A stretch of 64,000 bases of DNA from assembly GCF_009496285.1 (NCBI RefSeq), contig NZ_WIJK01000006.1:1-64000 (forward strand), read 5' to 3'. Source of the DNA: Streptococcus mitis (lineage in GTDB: Bacteria; Bacillota; Bacilli; Lactobacillales; Streptococcaceae). The position numbers and the translations under genes are program-made. The notes below the pieces were generated by a model. It was not told the DNA's origin. It saw only the letters and a list, made by a program, of their open reading frames with translations, and did no database searches. This document shows positions 18,383 through 26,644 of this stretch, in pieces (the first letter of the stretch is position 1; every line of letters begins with the position of its first letter).

Positions 18383-19111
18383 ATGAAAACAAACGATATT
18401 GTCTATGGCGTTCATGCCGTCACAGAAGCTCTTTTAGCAAATACTGGAAACAAACTCTACCTTCAGGAAGATTTACGAGGAAAGAATGTGGACAAAGTTA
18501 AGGAATTGGCTACTGAAAAGAAAGTATCCATTTCTTGGACTTCTAAAAAATCACTTTCTGAGATGACTGAAGGAGCTGTTCACCAAGGTTTTATCTTGCG
18601 CGTTTCTGAATTTGCCTATACTGAACTTGAGCAAATTCTTGCTAAGACACGCCAGGAAGAAAACCCACTACTACTAATCCTTGATGGTTTAACGGACCCA
18701 CATAATCTCGGTTCTATCTTGAGAACAGCGGATGCAACCAATGTTTCAGGTGTCATCATTCCCAAACATCGAGCTGTCGGTGTTACTCCCGTCGTAGCAA
18801 AAACAGCAACAGGTGCAATTGAGCACGTTCCTATAGCTCGCGTGACCAATCTCAGCCAAACCTTGGACAAACTCAAGGATGAAGGCTTCTGGACATTCGG
18901 TACTGATATGAATGGAACTCCTTGCAACAAATGGAATACCAAAGGAAAGATTGCTCTCATCATCGGAAATGAAGGCAAAGGTATTTCAAGCAACATCAAG
19001 AAACAAGTAGACGAGATGATCACCATTCCTATGAATGGTCACGTACAGAGCCTCAATGCCAGCGTTGCTGCTGCCATTCTCATGTACGAAGTCTTTAGAA
19101 ATCGACTCTAA
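18383..19111 (+). CDS. rlmB: SpoU/TrmH-family RNA 2'-O-methyltransferase (RlmB-like)
   Basis: A 242-residue SAM-dependent methyltransferase of the SPOUT class. The N-terminal part (about residues 1-75) resembles the RNA-binding L30e-like domain of RlmB, and the C-terminal part shows all three SpoU motifs: DPHNLGSILRTADA, IIGNEGKGI and HVQSLNASVAAAILMYE. RlmB methylates the ribose of G2251 in 23S rRNA; another TrmH-type target cannot be excluded. ATG 18383 is used because the family N-terminus (DIVYGVHAVTEAL) begins there; the longer frame would start before the promoter. The mRNA is predicted to be leaderless. Confidence 0.88.
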   Translation: MKTNDIVYGVHAVTEALLANTGNKLYLQEDLRGKNVDKVKELATEKKVSISWTSKKSLSEMTEGAVHQGFILRVSEFAYTELEQILAKTRQEENPLLLILDGLTDPHNLGSILRTADATNVSGVIIPKHRAVGVTPVVAKTATGAIEHVPIARVTNLSQTLDKLKDEGFWTFGTDMNGTPCNKWNTKGKIALIIGNEGKGISSNIKKQVDEMITIPMNGHVQSLNASVAAAILMYEVFRNRL

Positions 19112-19157
19112 TAAAAAGTGAGGTTGGGACAAAAGATTCCAACCTCACTTTTTATTA
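19109..19157 (+). terminator. Long terminator hairpin after the RlmB-like gene
   Basis: A perfect 19-bp inverted repeat (TAATAAAAAGTGAGGTTGG with its complement) and an 11-nt loop. It includes the TAA stop codon of the gene and ends in CTTTTTATTA. It also forms one end of the repeat element at 19118-19295. Confidence 0.8.
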
Positions 19158-19295
19158 GCAATCAAACTTTGACACGGCAGCTGATTGAACTTTTTGTTCG
19201 TCTTTTAGACTCCAATAAGCTCCTAATCATCCTCGCGGGGCTGGGACTACGAAATCGAGACTTTGTCTATCGATTTCTGTCCCACCGCCTTTTTA
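19118..19295 (+). repeat. Intergenic repeat element, copy 1 (about 180 bp)
   Basis: This fills the space between the convergent RlmB-like gene and trxB. It begins with a GAGGTTGGGAC hairpin, contains CGCGGGGCTGGGACTACGAA, and ends with a second strong hairpin (AAATCGA with TCGATTT, flanked by GGGAC and GTCCC) and CGCCTTTTT. An almost identical copy in inverse orientation lies at 26467-26644. A frame of 63 codons crosses it, but it looks incidental. Confidence 0.85.
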
Positions 19296-20204
19296 ACTAT
19301 GTTCAGTAATATATTTATAAGCTTCTTGACCTGCAATAGCGCCATCTCCAACAGCTGTTGTAACTTGTCGAAGGTCTTTTTGACGAACATCACCAACAGC
19401 AAAAATACCTGCAACACTTGTCTTCATGTGATCATCTGTCACAATCCAACCCGCTTGGTCTCGAATCTGCAACTCTTGGACGAAATCACTAACAGGGTCC
19501 AATCCAACATAGATGAAGACACCGCCAAAGGCTTGTTCTGTCACTTGTCCTGTTTTAACATTTTCAATGGCAACCGACTCAACACGGTTTTCACCCTTGA
19601 TTTCTTTGACAACCGAATCCCAAATGAAGTTGATTTTTTCATTGGCAAAAGCTCTATCTTGCAAGACTTTTTGAGCACGAAGCTCATCCCGACGGTGAAC
19701 AATGGTTACAGATTTTGCAAACCGTGTTAAAAAGATAGCCTCTTCAACTGCTGAGTCACCTCCACCTACGACCAACAAATCTTGGTCACGGAAAAAGGCT
19801 CCATCACAAACCGCACAGTAAGAAACACCACGGCTATTAAGTTCCTCTTCACCTGGAACACCCAAGAGACGATGTTTAGAACCAGTCGCTACGATAACTG
19901 TGCGCGTTTCATAAACTTGGTCGTCAGTTACGACTTTTTTGAATTCGCCATGGTCCTCAACATTTTCAACAAAGCCATAGAGATGCTCAACACCCAGATT
20001 TTCAAGAGGTTCAAACATCTTTTCTGCTAATTCTGGGCCACTGATATTGGCATAGCCTGGATAGTTTTCAATGTCAGAAGTATTATTCATCTGACCTCCT
20101 GGAAGGCCCCCTTCAATCAAAGCCACTTTCAGATTACTGCGTGCTGCATACAAGGCTGCAGTCATCCCAGCAGGACCTGCACCGATAATAATCGTATCGT
20201 ACAT
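19293..20204 (-). CDS. trxB: Thioredoxin reductase (NADPH)
   Basis: A 303-residue flavoenzyme that reduces thioredoxin with NADPH. The FAD-binding GAGPAG is at residues 8-13, the redox pair CAVC is near 133-136 in SYCAVCDGAFF, the NADPH-binding GGGDSAVEE follows, and the C-terminal FAD motif GIFAVGDVR is near 274. ATG 20204 follows AAGGAAAGAGA. The stop codon touches the repeat element. It forms a minus-strand run with the small membrane protein upstream. Confidence 0.95.
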   Translation of the reverse strand: MYDTIIIGAGPAGMTAALYAARSNLKVALIEGGLPGGQMNNTSDIENYPGYANISGPELAEKMFEPLENLGVEHLYGFVENVEDHGEFKKVVTDDQVYETRTVIVATGSKHRLLGVPGEEELNSRGVSYCAVCDGAFFRDQDLLVVGGGDSAVEEAIFLTRFAKSVTIVHRRDELRAQKVLQDRAFANEKINFIWDSVVKEIKGENRVESVAIENVKTGQVTEQAFGGVFIYVGLDPVSDFVQELQIRDQAGWIVTDDHMKTSVAGIFAVGDVRQKDLRQVTTAVGDGAIAGQEAYKYITEHS

Positions 20205-20269
20205 TCTCTTTCCTTCTTTCTTGTTGTAACTATTTTTATTCTAACGGATTAAATCCCATTTTACAACTA

Positions 20270-20494
20270 TTAAGCCTTGAGAACCAACAAGATGCTCATG
20301 GTTGCAAAAGACAATACTGGAATGGTCAAAACTCCAATCATAATCATATCGTAGAGATGGGCTTGACGTGCTTTAGCAGTTTTATCAACCCCCGACAGAG
20401 CTCTAAGTCCAATCCAGAGTCCCAAAATAATCAAGACCAGTAGAATTGTCAACACTAAACTCTCTAAATACAAAGCAAATAGCTGAACTAGCAT
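20270..20494 (-). CDS. DUF4059 small membrane protein
   Basis: A 74-residue protein with two hydrophobic helices (about residues 8-30 and 48-70) and a short basic loop (GVDKTAKARQAHLYD) between them, as in the streptococcal DUF4059 family of unknown function. Start choice: ATG 20494 gives the usual N-terminus MLVQLFALYLESLVL; ATG 20506 would add four residues, and neither has a strong ribosome site. It lies between the amino-acid ABC genes and trxB, all on the minus strand. Confidence 0.8.
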   Translation of the reverse strand: MLVQLFALYLESLVLTILLVLIILGLWIGLRALSGVDKTAKARQAHLYDMIMIGVLTIPVLSFATMSILLVLKA

Positions 20495-20529
20495 GCTCTC
20501 TCTCATTTCTATTAATTTTAAAGAGCAAA

Positions 20530-20552
20530 CCCAGTTAGCCTAGCCAACTGAG
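20530..20552 (-). terminator. Likely terminator of the amino-acid ABC operon
   Basis: On the minus strand CTCAGTTGGC and GCTAACTGGG pair over 10 bp (with G-U pairs) around TAG, followed by TTTGCTCTTT. The U-tract is weak. Confidence 0.5.
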
Positions 20553-20573
20553 TCTTTCTTATCTTCTATTATA

Positions 20574-21317
20574 TCAAATATAGGTCCGTTTGTAACTAGC
20601 AAAGAATTCTTTTGTTCGTTCTTCTTTAGGATGATTGATAATCTCATCTGGTGTTCCAGACTCAATAATCTTTCCTTTATCCAAGAACAAAACCTTATCA
20701 GCTACTTGAGAAACAAAGGACATATCGTGACTGACCAAAATCATAGTTTGACCTGATTTGGCAGCATTAGCAATAGATCGTTCTACCTCACCAACCAATT
20801 CTGGATCAAGGGCTGAAGTAGGTTCATCCAAGAGCAAGATTGCTGGCTTCATGGCTAAAGCACGCGCCAAAGCTACCCGTTGTTTTTGTCCACCTGATAA
20901 GTGGCGAGGATAGTGCTGTTGACGATCTGAAAGACCAACCTTAGCCAGCTCTTCTTTGGCAATCTTAGTTGCTTCTTCGTCGGAAAGTTTTTTAACAACT
21001 ACCAAACCTTCCTTGACATTGTCTAGGGCTGTTCTACGTTCAAATAAGTTGAACTGTTGGAACACCATGGACAACTTGCGACGAAGAGTCAAGATCTCAT
21101 CTTGAGTAATTTGAGAAAAGTCAACTTTAAAGTCATCAATCTGAATGCTTCCACTATCAGGTGTTTCCAGATAATTTAGGCTACGAAGAAAGGTAGATTT
21201 TCCTGCTCCAGATGAACCAATCAAAGCAACTACTTCCCCTTTTTGAATATCTAAATTCAGATGATCCAAGACGGTTTGACCTGAAAAGGATTTGCTTAAA
21301 TTTGAAATCTTAATCAT
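20574..21317 (-). CDS. Polar amino-acid ABC transporter, ATP-binding subunit
   Basis: A 247-residue ATPase of the GlnQ/HisP type. Walker A GSSGAGKST (residues 33-41), Q-loop VFQQFNLF, signature LSGGQKQR, Walker B ILLLDEPTSALDP and the H-loop SHDMS are all present. It powers uptake of an amino acid (glutamine, cystine or arginine families are all possible). Its ATG overlaps the last base of the permease stop codon, so the two are translated together. No substrate-binding protein gene adjoins, so one must be encoded elsewhere. Confidence 0.93.
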   Translation of the reverse strand: MIKISNLSKSFSGQTVLDHLNLDIQKGEVVALIGSSGAGKSTFLRSLNYLETPDSGSIQIDDFKVDFSQITQDEILTLRRKLSMVFQQFNLFERRTALDNVKEGLVVVKKLSDEEATKIAKEELAKVGLSDRQQHYPRHLSGGQKQRVALARALAMKPAILLLDEPTSALDPELVGEVERSIANAAKSGQTMILVSHDMSFVSQVADKVLFLDKGKIIESGTPDEIINHPKEERTKEFFASYKRTYI

Positions 21318-22117
21318 TAGCGAAGGTCTCCTTTCACATCTGTTTTCACATTATCTGGTGCTTCGATTGCCATTTTTCTCTCAATAAAGCGACCAAGATT
21401 TTCAATAGCGATATTTACCACCCAGTATACAAGGGCAACTGAGATGAAACGTTCGAAGTAACGGTAGTCTGCACCACCCAAAATCTGAGCTTGGGCAAAG
21501 ACTTCTACAACACCCGCACTAAAGGCTAGGGAAGTACCCTTAGTCAAACCGATTAGGGAGTTAATCAAGGTTGGAGTCGCTACTACCGCTGCATTTGGAA
21601 TAATGACTCGACGATAAACTTGTGCACGTGTCATTCCAAGACTACGAGCGGCTTCAATCTCTCCAGGATTAACAGAAAGAATAGCGGCACGGATAGTTTC
21701 ACTAGCGTAAGCTGCTTCGTTAAAAGCAAAAGCTACAATTGCAAAAGCTGCAGCCGGAATCGCATTGATATTAAAAGCAGTTCCCCATTGTTGATTCAAC
21801 GCTTTTAATGCTAGAGGAATTCCATAGTAAGTCAACATCAGCTGCACTAGGATTGGTGTCCCTTTTAAGAAACTAACAAAGAATGCTTGTAATGGATAAA
21901 GAATTCTAACGCGATTAATTTTTACAATAGCAAAAACCAAAGCCAAGATGATACCAAAAAAAGCACCAAATACTGTCAACATCAATGTTGTTGGCAATTG
22001 TTGTACAATTCTTGGAATCCCATCAAAGACAGAACGAAAACTGAACAGTTTACCGTCTGGAATATACTGCATCAAGTTTTGGTACCAATCTGATGCTAAA
22101 AGTGTTGTAACATTCAT
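21317..22117 (-). CDS. Polar amino-acid ABC transporter, permease subunit
   Basis: A 266-residue HisM/GlnP-type permease with about five transmembrane helices. The cytoplasmic EAA loop is clear (EIEAARSLGMTRAQVYRRVI, near residue 152), which is the contact site for the ATPase encoded next. The N-terminal 25 residues precede the first helix. ATG 22117 has GGAGAGGA about 7 nt upstream. The two-gene unit lacks a binding-protein gene; substrate is unknown. Confidence 0.92.
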   Translation of the reverse strand: MNVTTLLASDWYQNLMQYIPDGKLFSFRSVFDGIPRIVQQLPTTLMLTVFGAFFGIILALVFAIVKINRVRILYPLQAFFVSFLKGTPILVQLMLTYYGIPLALKALNQQWGTAFNINAIPAAAFAIVAFAFNEAAYASETIRAAILSVNPGEIEAARSLGMTRAQVYRRVIIPNAAVVATPTLINSLIGLTKGTSLAFSAGVVEVFAQAQILGGADYRYFERFISVALVYWVVNIAIENLGRFIERKMAIEAPDNVKTDVKGDLR

Positions 22118-22273
22118 AGAAACATCCTCTCCTGATAATGAATCATTCTATCATACTTCTGCCTAGATTTAAAATATTTGCTACGTGCAGAAGAGACTTT
22201 GTCTACCTACTAGTTTATCATACTTTAAAAGTGTGAGGTTATATATTTTACCTATCAAGGAGATAGAAAAAAA

Positions 22274-22630
22274 CTATTTCAAATCCAAGTTGTCGTAGGT
22301 TTTACGATAGCCAATTTGTTTAACAACACCATTCTCCACTAATATTGGACGTTTTAATAACATACCATCACCGGCCAAGAGTTTGGCTGCTTCTTTATTG
22401 GATAAAGTCCCAACTTTATCTTTTAAGCCCAGTTCACGGTATTTAATTCCACTGGTATTGAAAAATTGCTTCAACTCAAATCCTGAAGTTTCGATCCAGT
22501 TTAAAATGACCTTTTCACTCGGAGTTTCTTCTACAATATGAACATCTTTATACTCTAGCCCGAGTTGATCTAACTCTTTTTTGGCTTTCTTACAAGTTGT
22601 ACATTTTGGATATTCGATAAATTCTAACAT
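22274..22630 (-). CDS. ArsC/Spx-family thioredoxin-fold protein
   Basis: A 118-residue protein of the ArsC/YffB/Spx superfamily. It has a CxxC in PKCTTCKKAK (Cys10 and Cys13) and the family phrase RPILVENG near residue 96. It lacks the extra features that define Spx regulators, so an arsenate-reductase-like or glutathione-independent thiol protein is the safer label. ATG 22630 follows AAGGAAAG. It ends a three-gene minus-strand run with ogt and a GNAT gene. Confidence 0.85.
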   Translation of the reverse strand: MLEFIEYPKCTTCKKAKKELDQLGLEYKDVHIVEETPSEKVILNWIETSGFELKQFFNTSGIKYRELGLKDKVGTLSNKEAAKLLAGDGMLLKRPILVENGVVKQIGYRKTYDNLDLK

Positions 22631-22642
22631 TTTCTTTCCTTT

Positions 22643-23155
22643 CTATTTCTTATTTTCTTGAAATGCTGCACCTTCATGCTTTAAGAGCCAAGCCTTCTTG
22701 TCAATTCCTGAAGCATAGCCTGTTAGACGATTACCAGCACCTAATACGCGGTGACAGGGGACAAGAATAGACCAGGGATTGCGCCCTACTGCTCCTCCGA
22801 TTGCTTGTGCAGAAGCTACTTGCAAGTCCTTAGCTATTTGTCCATAAGTAACAGTCTGACCAAAAGGAATTCCACGCAAGTAGTTCCAGACTCTTTTTTC
22901 AAAGTCACTACCAACAGGAGCCAAAGGTAACTGAGACAAATCTTGATTTTGTCCTTTAAAATAAGCATCTAAATAGCTAGCAATCTGATTTAAGATGGGA
23001 TGACTTTTCACCTCAACTAGATTACACACCGACAAACCTCGCTCAAAATGGCTCTGTGCTTCAACCCATATCCCAAACAGATAGTGATCATCTGCTATCA
23101 AAGATAAGATTCCAATCGGAGACTTGTACAGCATCTTTGCATACTTCTTAGGCAT
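22643..23155 (-). CDS. ogt: Methylated-DNA--protein-cysteine methyltransferase
   Basis: A 170-residue suicide DNA-repair protein that moves the methyl group from O6-methylguanine to its own cysteine. The acceptor motif is VPCHRVLG, followed by NRLTGYASG and the C-terminal KAWLLKHEG; a helix-turn-helix region (TYGQIAKDL) precedes it. The frame from ATG 23155 overlaps the GNAT gene by 8 bp; an internal ATG at 23134 (MLYKSPIGIL) is the more family-like start, but neither has a strong ribosome site. Confidence 0.92.
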   Translation of the reverse strand: MPKKYAKMLYKSPIGILSLIADDHYLFGIWVEAQSHFERGLSVCNLVEVKSHPILNQIASYLDAYFKGQNQDLSQLPLAPVGSDFEKRVWNYLRGIPFGQTVTYGQIAKDLQVASAQAIGGAVGRNPWSILVPCHRVLGAGNRLTGYASGIDKKAWLLKHEGAAFQENKK

Positions 23156-23648
23156 TTGATTTTAATTTTTGATAGGCCAAACGTTCCCCATCTACTGGAA
23201 CTTTACCGACCTGCTTAAAACCAAGCTTTTCAAAGATATGTTGCATGGCCTTGTTTTTAGCGTGTGTATCTGAACGAAAATCTAGGTAATCAAAGCCTTC
23301 AATCAAGCCTTCCAAGAAGGTCTGGGCAACACCTTGTCCTTGCACATCACTAGCGACAGCAATACGGTGAAAAACTAGATACTCTGACTCTCTTCCTTCC
23401 CAGCTTCCATCATAAATGGCTTCATAGGCTTTTTCTGGACTCTTGGTTACTGCTGCATAAGCTAAGAGCTCTCCTTCTTCCAGGGCTACATAAGCCTGAC
23501 CTGAGATAATATCTTCGATAATCGTATCAGTATTTGGATAACCATTTTGCCACTGAGTGCTACCAGCTTCCGCCAAGCATTTTTTAGCTTCCTCAATCAC
23601 TTGCATAATTGCATCTACTTCGTTTGGAAAGGCTAAACGAATTTCCAT
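23148..23648 (-). CDS. GNAT-family N-acetyltransferase
   Basis: A 166-residue acetyl-CoA-dependent transferase. The acetyl-CoA-binding motif A appears as AVASDVQGQGVAQTFLEGLI, followed by a KNKAMQHIFEKLGFK motif B typical of GNAT proteins. ATG 23648 lies behind AGAGGAGATAAG; the longer frame to 23684 has no ribosome site. Substrate unknown. It starts the short operon GNAT-ogt-ArsC-like and overlaps ogt. Confidence 0.9.
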   Translation of the reverse strand: MEIRLAFPNEVDAIMQVIEEAKKCLAEAGSTQWQNGYPNTDTIIEDIISGQAYVALEEGELLAYAAVTKSPEKAYEAIYDGSWEGRESEYLVFHRIAVASDVQGQGVAQTFLEGLIEGFDYLDFRSDTHAKNKAMQHIFEKLGFKQVGKVPVDGERLAYQKLKSNA

Positions 23649-23782
23649 CTTATCTCCTCTTTTCTGACTAGTTTCTCTCATCATAGCATAATTTAAGGCT
23701 TTCTACAAGCAGTTAAAACTTGACTTTTGATTTCTATTATTTTATAATCTAGTTATCAAAACTAGATAAACAGGAGTTGGAA

Positions 23783-24238
23783 ATGAAATTTACTTTTTCC
23801 TACCCAGAATGGGACGAAATTCCAAACATTGATCTCTATTTGGACCAGGTCCTACTTTATGTGAATAAAGTTTGTTCCCCTATTTCTCTTGCTAAAGAAA
23901 AAGGTTTAACTGCATCAATGGTGAACAACTATGTCAAACACGGCTATATCAGCAAACCTGAAAAGAAAAAATACCAACGCAAACAAATCGCCCGATTGAT
24001 TGCTATCACAACGCTCAAGTCTGTTTTTTCAATCCAGGAAATTGCTCAAACCCTTAATACCCTACACACAGAGACTAACTCAGAAGAGCTTTACAATGCT
24101 TTTGTAGACTATATGAATGAGGACCTAGACCCAGCCAATCCTATTATCCAAGCAAGTTGCCAAACGGTCAAACTCTATCATCAAACACTAGTACTAGTCT
24201 ATACAGAAAATGAAGAGGAGGAAACAAATGAATACTAG
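23783..24238 (+). CDS. DUF1836 protein
   Basis: A 151-residue protein matching the DUF1836 family of Firmicutes: MKFTFSYPEWDEIPNIDLYL at the start and a MerR-like helix-turn-helix in the first half (SPISLAKEKGLTASMVNNYV, KKKYQRKQIARLIAI). It is probably a DNA-binding regulator, though the family role is unknown. ATG 23783 has AGGAG 6 nt upstream; a TTG at 23777 would add two residues. The gene overlaps the hemolysin III gene by 11 bp, so the two are coupled. Confidence 0.85.
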   Translation: MKFTFSYPEWDEIPNIDLYLDQVLLYVNKVCSPISLAKEKGLTASMVNNYVKHGYISKPEKKKYQRKQIARLIAITTLKSVFSIQEIAQTLNTLHTETNSEELYNAFVDYMNEDLDPANPIIQASCQTVKLYHQTLVLVYTENEEEETNEY

Positions 24239-24875
24239 TTTTAAACTCAGTAAACGCCTTAGTTTTGGAGAAGAAATAGCAAACAGTGTCACCCATGCTG
24301 TAGGTGCTGTCATCATGCTCATCTTACTTCCTATCTCATCCACTTACAGCTATGAGGCTCATGGTCTTTTATCTTCTGTAGGTGTCTCCATTTTTGTCAT
24401 TAGCCTCTTTCTCATGTTCCTTTCATCTACTATTTATCATTCTATGGCTTATGGTTCAACTCATAAGTATGTCTTGCGCATTATCGACCATTCCATGATT
24501 TATGTTGCGATTGCTGGCTCTTATACTCCTGTCGTTTTGACCTTGATGAATAACTGGTTTGGTTACCTGATTATTGCTATCCAATGGGGAACAACTATTT
24601 TTGGTATTCTTTATAAAATTTTTGCCAAAAAAGTCAATGAAAAATTTAGTCTAATTCTCTACTTAATCATGGGTTGGTTAGTTGTGGCTATCCTACCAGC
24701 AATCATCAGTCAAACAAATCCAATCTTTTGGACTCTTATGGTATCAGGTGGTCTTTGCTATACAGTTGGTGCTGGATTTTACGCTAAGAAGAAACCTTAC
24801 TTCCACATGATCTGGCATCTCTTCATCCTAGCAGCTTCAGCTCTCCAATACATTGCCATTGTTTATTACATGTAA
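24228..24875 (+). CDS. Hemolysin III/TrhA family membrane protein
   Basis: A 215-residue integral membrane protein of the PAQR superfamily with about seven helices. Conserved family sites are visible: EEIANSVTHAVG, SSTIYHSMAYG, DHSMIYVAIAGSYTPV and HMIWHLFILAAS, which carry the Ser, His and Asp metal-site residues. The name hemolysin III comes from one member; bacterial TrhA proteins are linked to membrane homeostasis. ATG 24228 sits behind GAGGAGG within the end of the DUF1836 gene. Confidence 0.9.
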   Translation: MNTSFKLSKRLSFGEEIANSVTHAVGAVIMLILLPISSTYSYEAHGLLSSVGVSIFVISLFLMFLSSTIYHSMAYGSTHKYVLRIIDHSMIYVAIAGSYTPVVLTLMNNWFGYLIIAIQWGTTIFGILYKIFAKKVNEKFSLILYLIMGWLVVAILPAIISQTNPIFWTLMVSGGLCYTVGAGFYAKKKPYFHMIWHLFILAASALQYIAIVYYM

Positions 24876-24906
24876 AAATAGGCCGGGAAAATCCCGACCT
24901 ATTTTT
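24874..24906. terminator. Bidirectional terminator between trhA and pdxT
   Basis: AAAAATAGG-C-CGGGA and TCCCG-A-CCTATTTTT form a strong stem with a tiny loop, T-rich on both sides, between two convergent genes. It overlaps the pdxT stop codon. Confidence 0.8.
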
Positions 24907-25477
24907 ATTTGCACATGTTGATAAAGTATTGATGCAAGCGAAGATCATTTGTCAATTCCGGATGAAAGGAGGTCACTAGCATATTCTTTTCTTGAGCGGC
25001 AACGATTTGATTGTTCACTACTGACAGAACATCGACACCCTTACCAACTTCACTAATAATAGGTCCACGGATAAAGGTCATGGGAATCTTGCCAACACCC
25101 TTGCAGTCTGCTTCTGTATAAAAGCTTCCTAGCTGACGTCCATAGGCATTACGCTCCACTACTATGTCCATAGTCGCTAGATGGCTTTCCTCTTGAGAAG
25201 TGATTTGTCTCGCTAGCAAAATCAAGCCTGCACAAGTTCCAAAGACTGGTAAACCATTGAGAATAGCCTCTCTTATAGGAATCAACATTTGCTGATCTCG
25301 CAATAGTTTTCCCATAGTTGTAGACTCACCTCCTGGCAAAATCAAACCTGATAGCTCACTTCGATGTTGCTGAAAGTCTTCTAGATTTCGCAGTTCAACA
25401 CTTTCAACTCCTAGTTTTGCAAGGACTTTCTCATGCTCTACAAAGGCGCCTTGCAAGGCCGATATTCCAATTTTCAT
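24905..25477 (-). CDS. pdxT: Pyridoxal 5'-phosphate synthase glutaminase subunit
   Basis: A 190-residue class I glutaminase that supplies ammonia to PdxS. Visible are [11 protein letters not shown] near residue 49, the nucleophile Cys in [11 protein letters not shown] (near 80) and the catalytic His-Glu in SFHPEL near the C-terminus. It begins 1 bp after pdxS, and the two form the PdxST synthase complex that makes vitamin B6 from ribose-5-phosphate, glyceraldehyde-3-phosphate and glutamine. Confidence 0.96.
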   Translation of the reverse strand: MKIGISALQGAFVEHEKVLAKLGVESVELRNLEDFQQHRSELSGLILPGGESTTMGKLLRDQQMLIPIREAILNGLPVFGTCAGLILLARQITSQEESHLATMDIVVERNAYGRQLGSFYTEADCKGVGKIPMTFIRGPIISEVGKGVDVLSVVNNQIVAAQEKNMLVTSFHPELTNDLRLHQYFINMCK

Positions 25478-26353
25478 CTATTTTCCTCGCTCCGCCATGA
25501 GAATTTGGATTTCATTCTCATTGATACCAACCATAGCTTCTCCCAAGTCTTCAGAGATTTGAGCTAAAATTTGAGGATTCTGATAATTGGTAACAGCCTT
25601 GACAATTGCTGCCGCACGTTTAACAGGATCACCTGACTTGAAAATTCCTGAGCCAACAAAGACACCTTCTGCACCTAGCTGCATCATAAGAGCAGCATCT
25701 GCAGGTGTTGCAACCCCTCCAGCCGCAAAGTTAACAACTGGTAGTTTTCCATGTTCGTGAACGTATTGAACTAATTCTACAGGTACTTGGAGTTCTTTTG
25801 CAGCAACATATAACTCGTCCTCACGGAGATTTTGAATGCGACGAATTTCTTGATTCATCATGCGCATATGGCGGACTGCCTGAACGATATCTCCTGTTCC
25901 AGGTTCCCCTTTTGTTCGAATCATTGAAGCTCCTTCAGCGATACGACGCAAGGCTTCTCCTAGATCTTTTGCACCGCAAACAAAAGGAACTTGGAATTCT
26001 TTCTTATCCACATGGAAACGATCGTCAGCTGGAGATAACACCTCACTCTCATCGATATAGTCAATCTCGATGGCTTCCAAAATCTGTGCTTCAACAAAAT
26101 GCCCAATTCGAACCTTGGCCATAACTGGAATACTGACTGCTTCTTGGATTTCCTTGATCATCTTTGGATCGCTCATGCGAGAGACACCACCAGCTGCACG
26201 AATATCAGCTGGGATTCTCTCCAAGGCCATAACAGCTGCCGCACCTGCAGCCTCAGCAATTCTTGCTTGTTCAGGATTTTGAACATCCATAATGACGCCA
26301 CCTTTAAGCATCTGTGCCAAATTTTTATTTAATTCATAACGATTTTCAGTCAT
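25478..26353 (-). CDS. pdxS: Pyridoxal 5'-phosphate synthase lyase subunit
   Basis: A 291-residue TIM-barrel synthase, very highly conserved. Catalytic-lysine regions are seen in [10 protein letters not shown] (near residue 75) and the [15 protein letters not shown] segment (near 140), with the phosphate-binding [17 protein letters not shown] 26353 gives the standard N-terminus [16 protein letters not shown]; an upstream ATG in the same frame lacks clear support. It is cotranscribed with pdxT. The space upstream holds a repeat element; no pdxR regulator gene adjoins. Confidence 0.96.
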   Translation of the reverse strand: MTENRYELNKNLAQMLKGGVIMDVQNPEQARIAEAAGAAAVMALERIPADIRAAGGVSRMSDPKMIKEIQEAVSIPVMAKVRIGHFVEAQILEAIEIDYIDESEVLSPADDRFHVDKKEFQVPFVCGAKDLGEALRRIAEGASMIRTKGEPGTGDIVQAVRHMRMMNQEIRRIQNLREDELYVAAKELQVPVELVQYVHEHGKLPVVNFAAGGVATPADAALMMQLGAEGVFVGSGIFKSGDPVKRAAAIVKAVTNYQNPQILAQISEDLGEAMVGINENEIQILMAERGK

Positions 26354-26466
26354 TTTTTTCATCCTCAATAGTTGTATTGGTAGCTACAGTTTTATTGTAA
26401 GGTATAAAAGACTGCATAACAAGATAAAATAAATCGATTTGTCCGGGTACAATTATATCAATCATC

Positions 26467-26644
26467 AAAAAAGGCGGTGGGACAGAAATCGATAGACAAA
26501 GTCTCGATTTCGTAGTCCCAGCCCCGCGAGGATGATTAGGAGCTTTTGGGAGTCTAAAAGACGAACAAAAAGTTCAATCAGCTACCGCGTCAAAGTTTAA
26601 TTGCTAATAAAAAGTGAGGTCGGGATCTTTTGTCCCAACCTCCT
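26467..26644 (-). repeat. Intergenic repeat element, copy 2 (about 180 bp, inverted)
   Basis: Reading the minus strand, this matches copy 1 at 19118-19295 nearly base for base, differing at a few positions (for example GACGCGGTAGCTG against GACACGGCAGCTG). As in copy 1, the GAGGTTGGGACAAAAGAT hairpin lies right at the 3' end of a gene, here the Pr6Pr protein, so it may act as that gene's terminator. The pdxS promoter lies beyond the other end. Confidence 0.85.

Noticed and set aside
19118-19309. 63-codon plus-strand frame (starting MRLGQKIPTSLF) as a gene
   Set aside because: It lies wholly in a repeat element with hairpin ends, has no ribosome site and runs into trxB; the repeat explains it.
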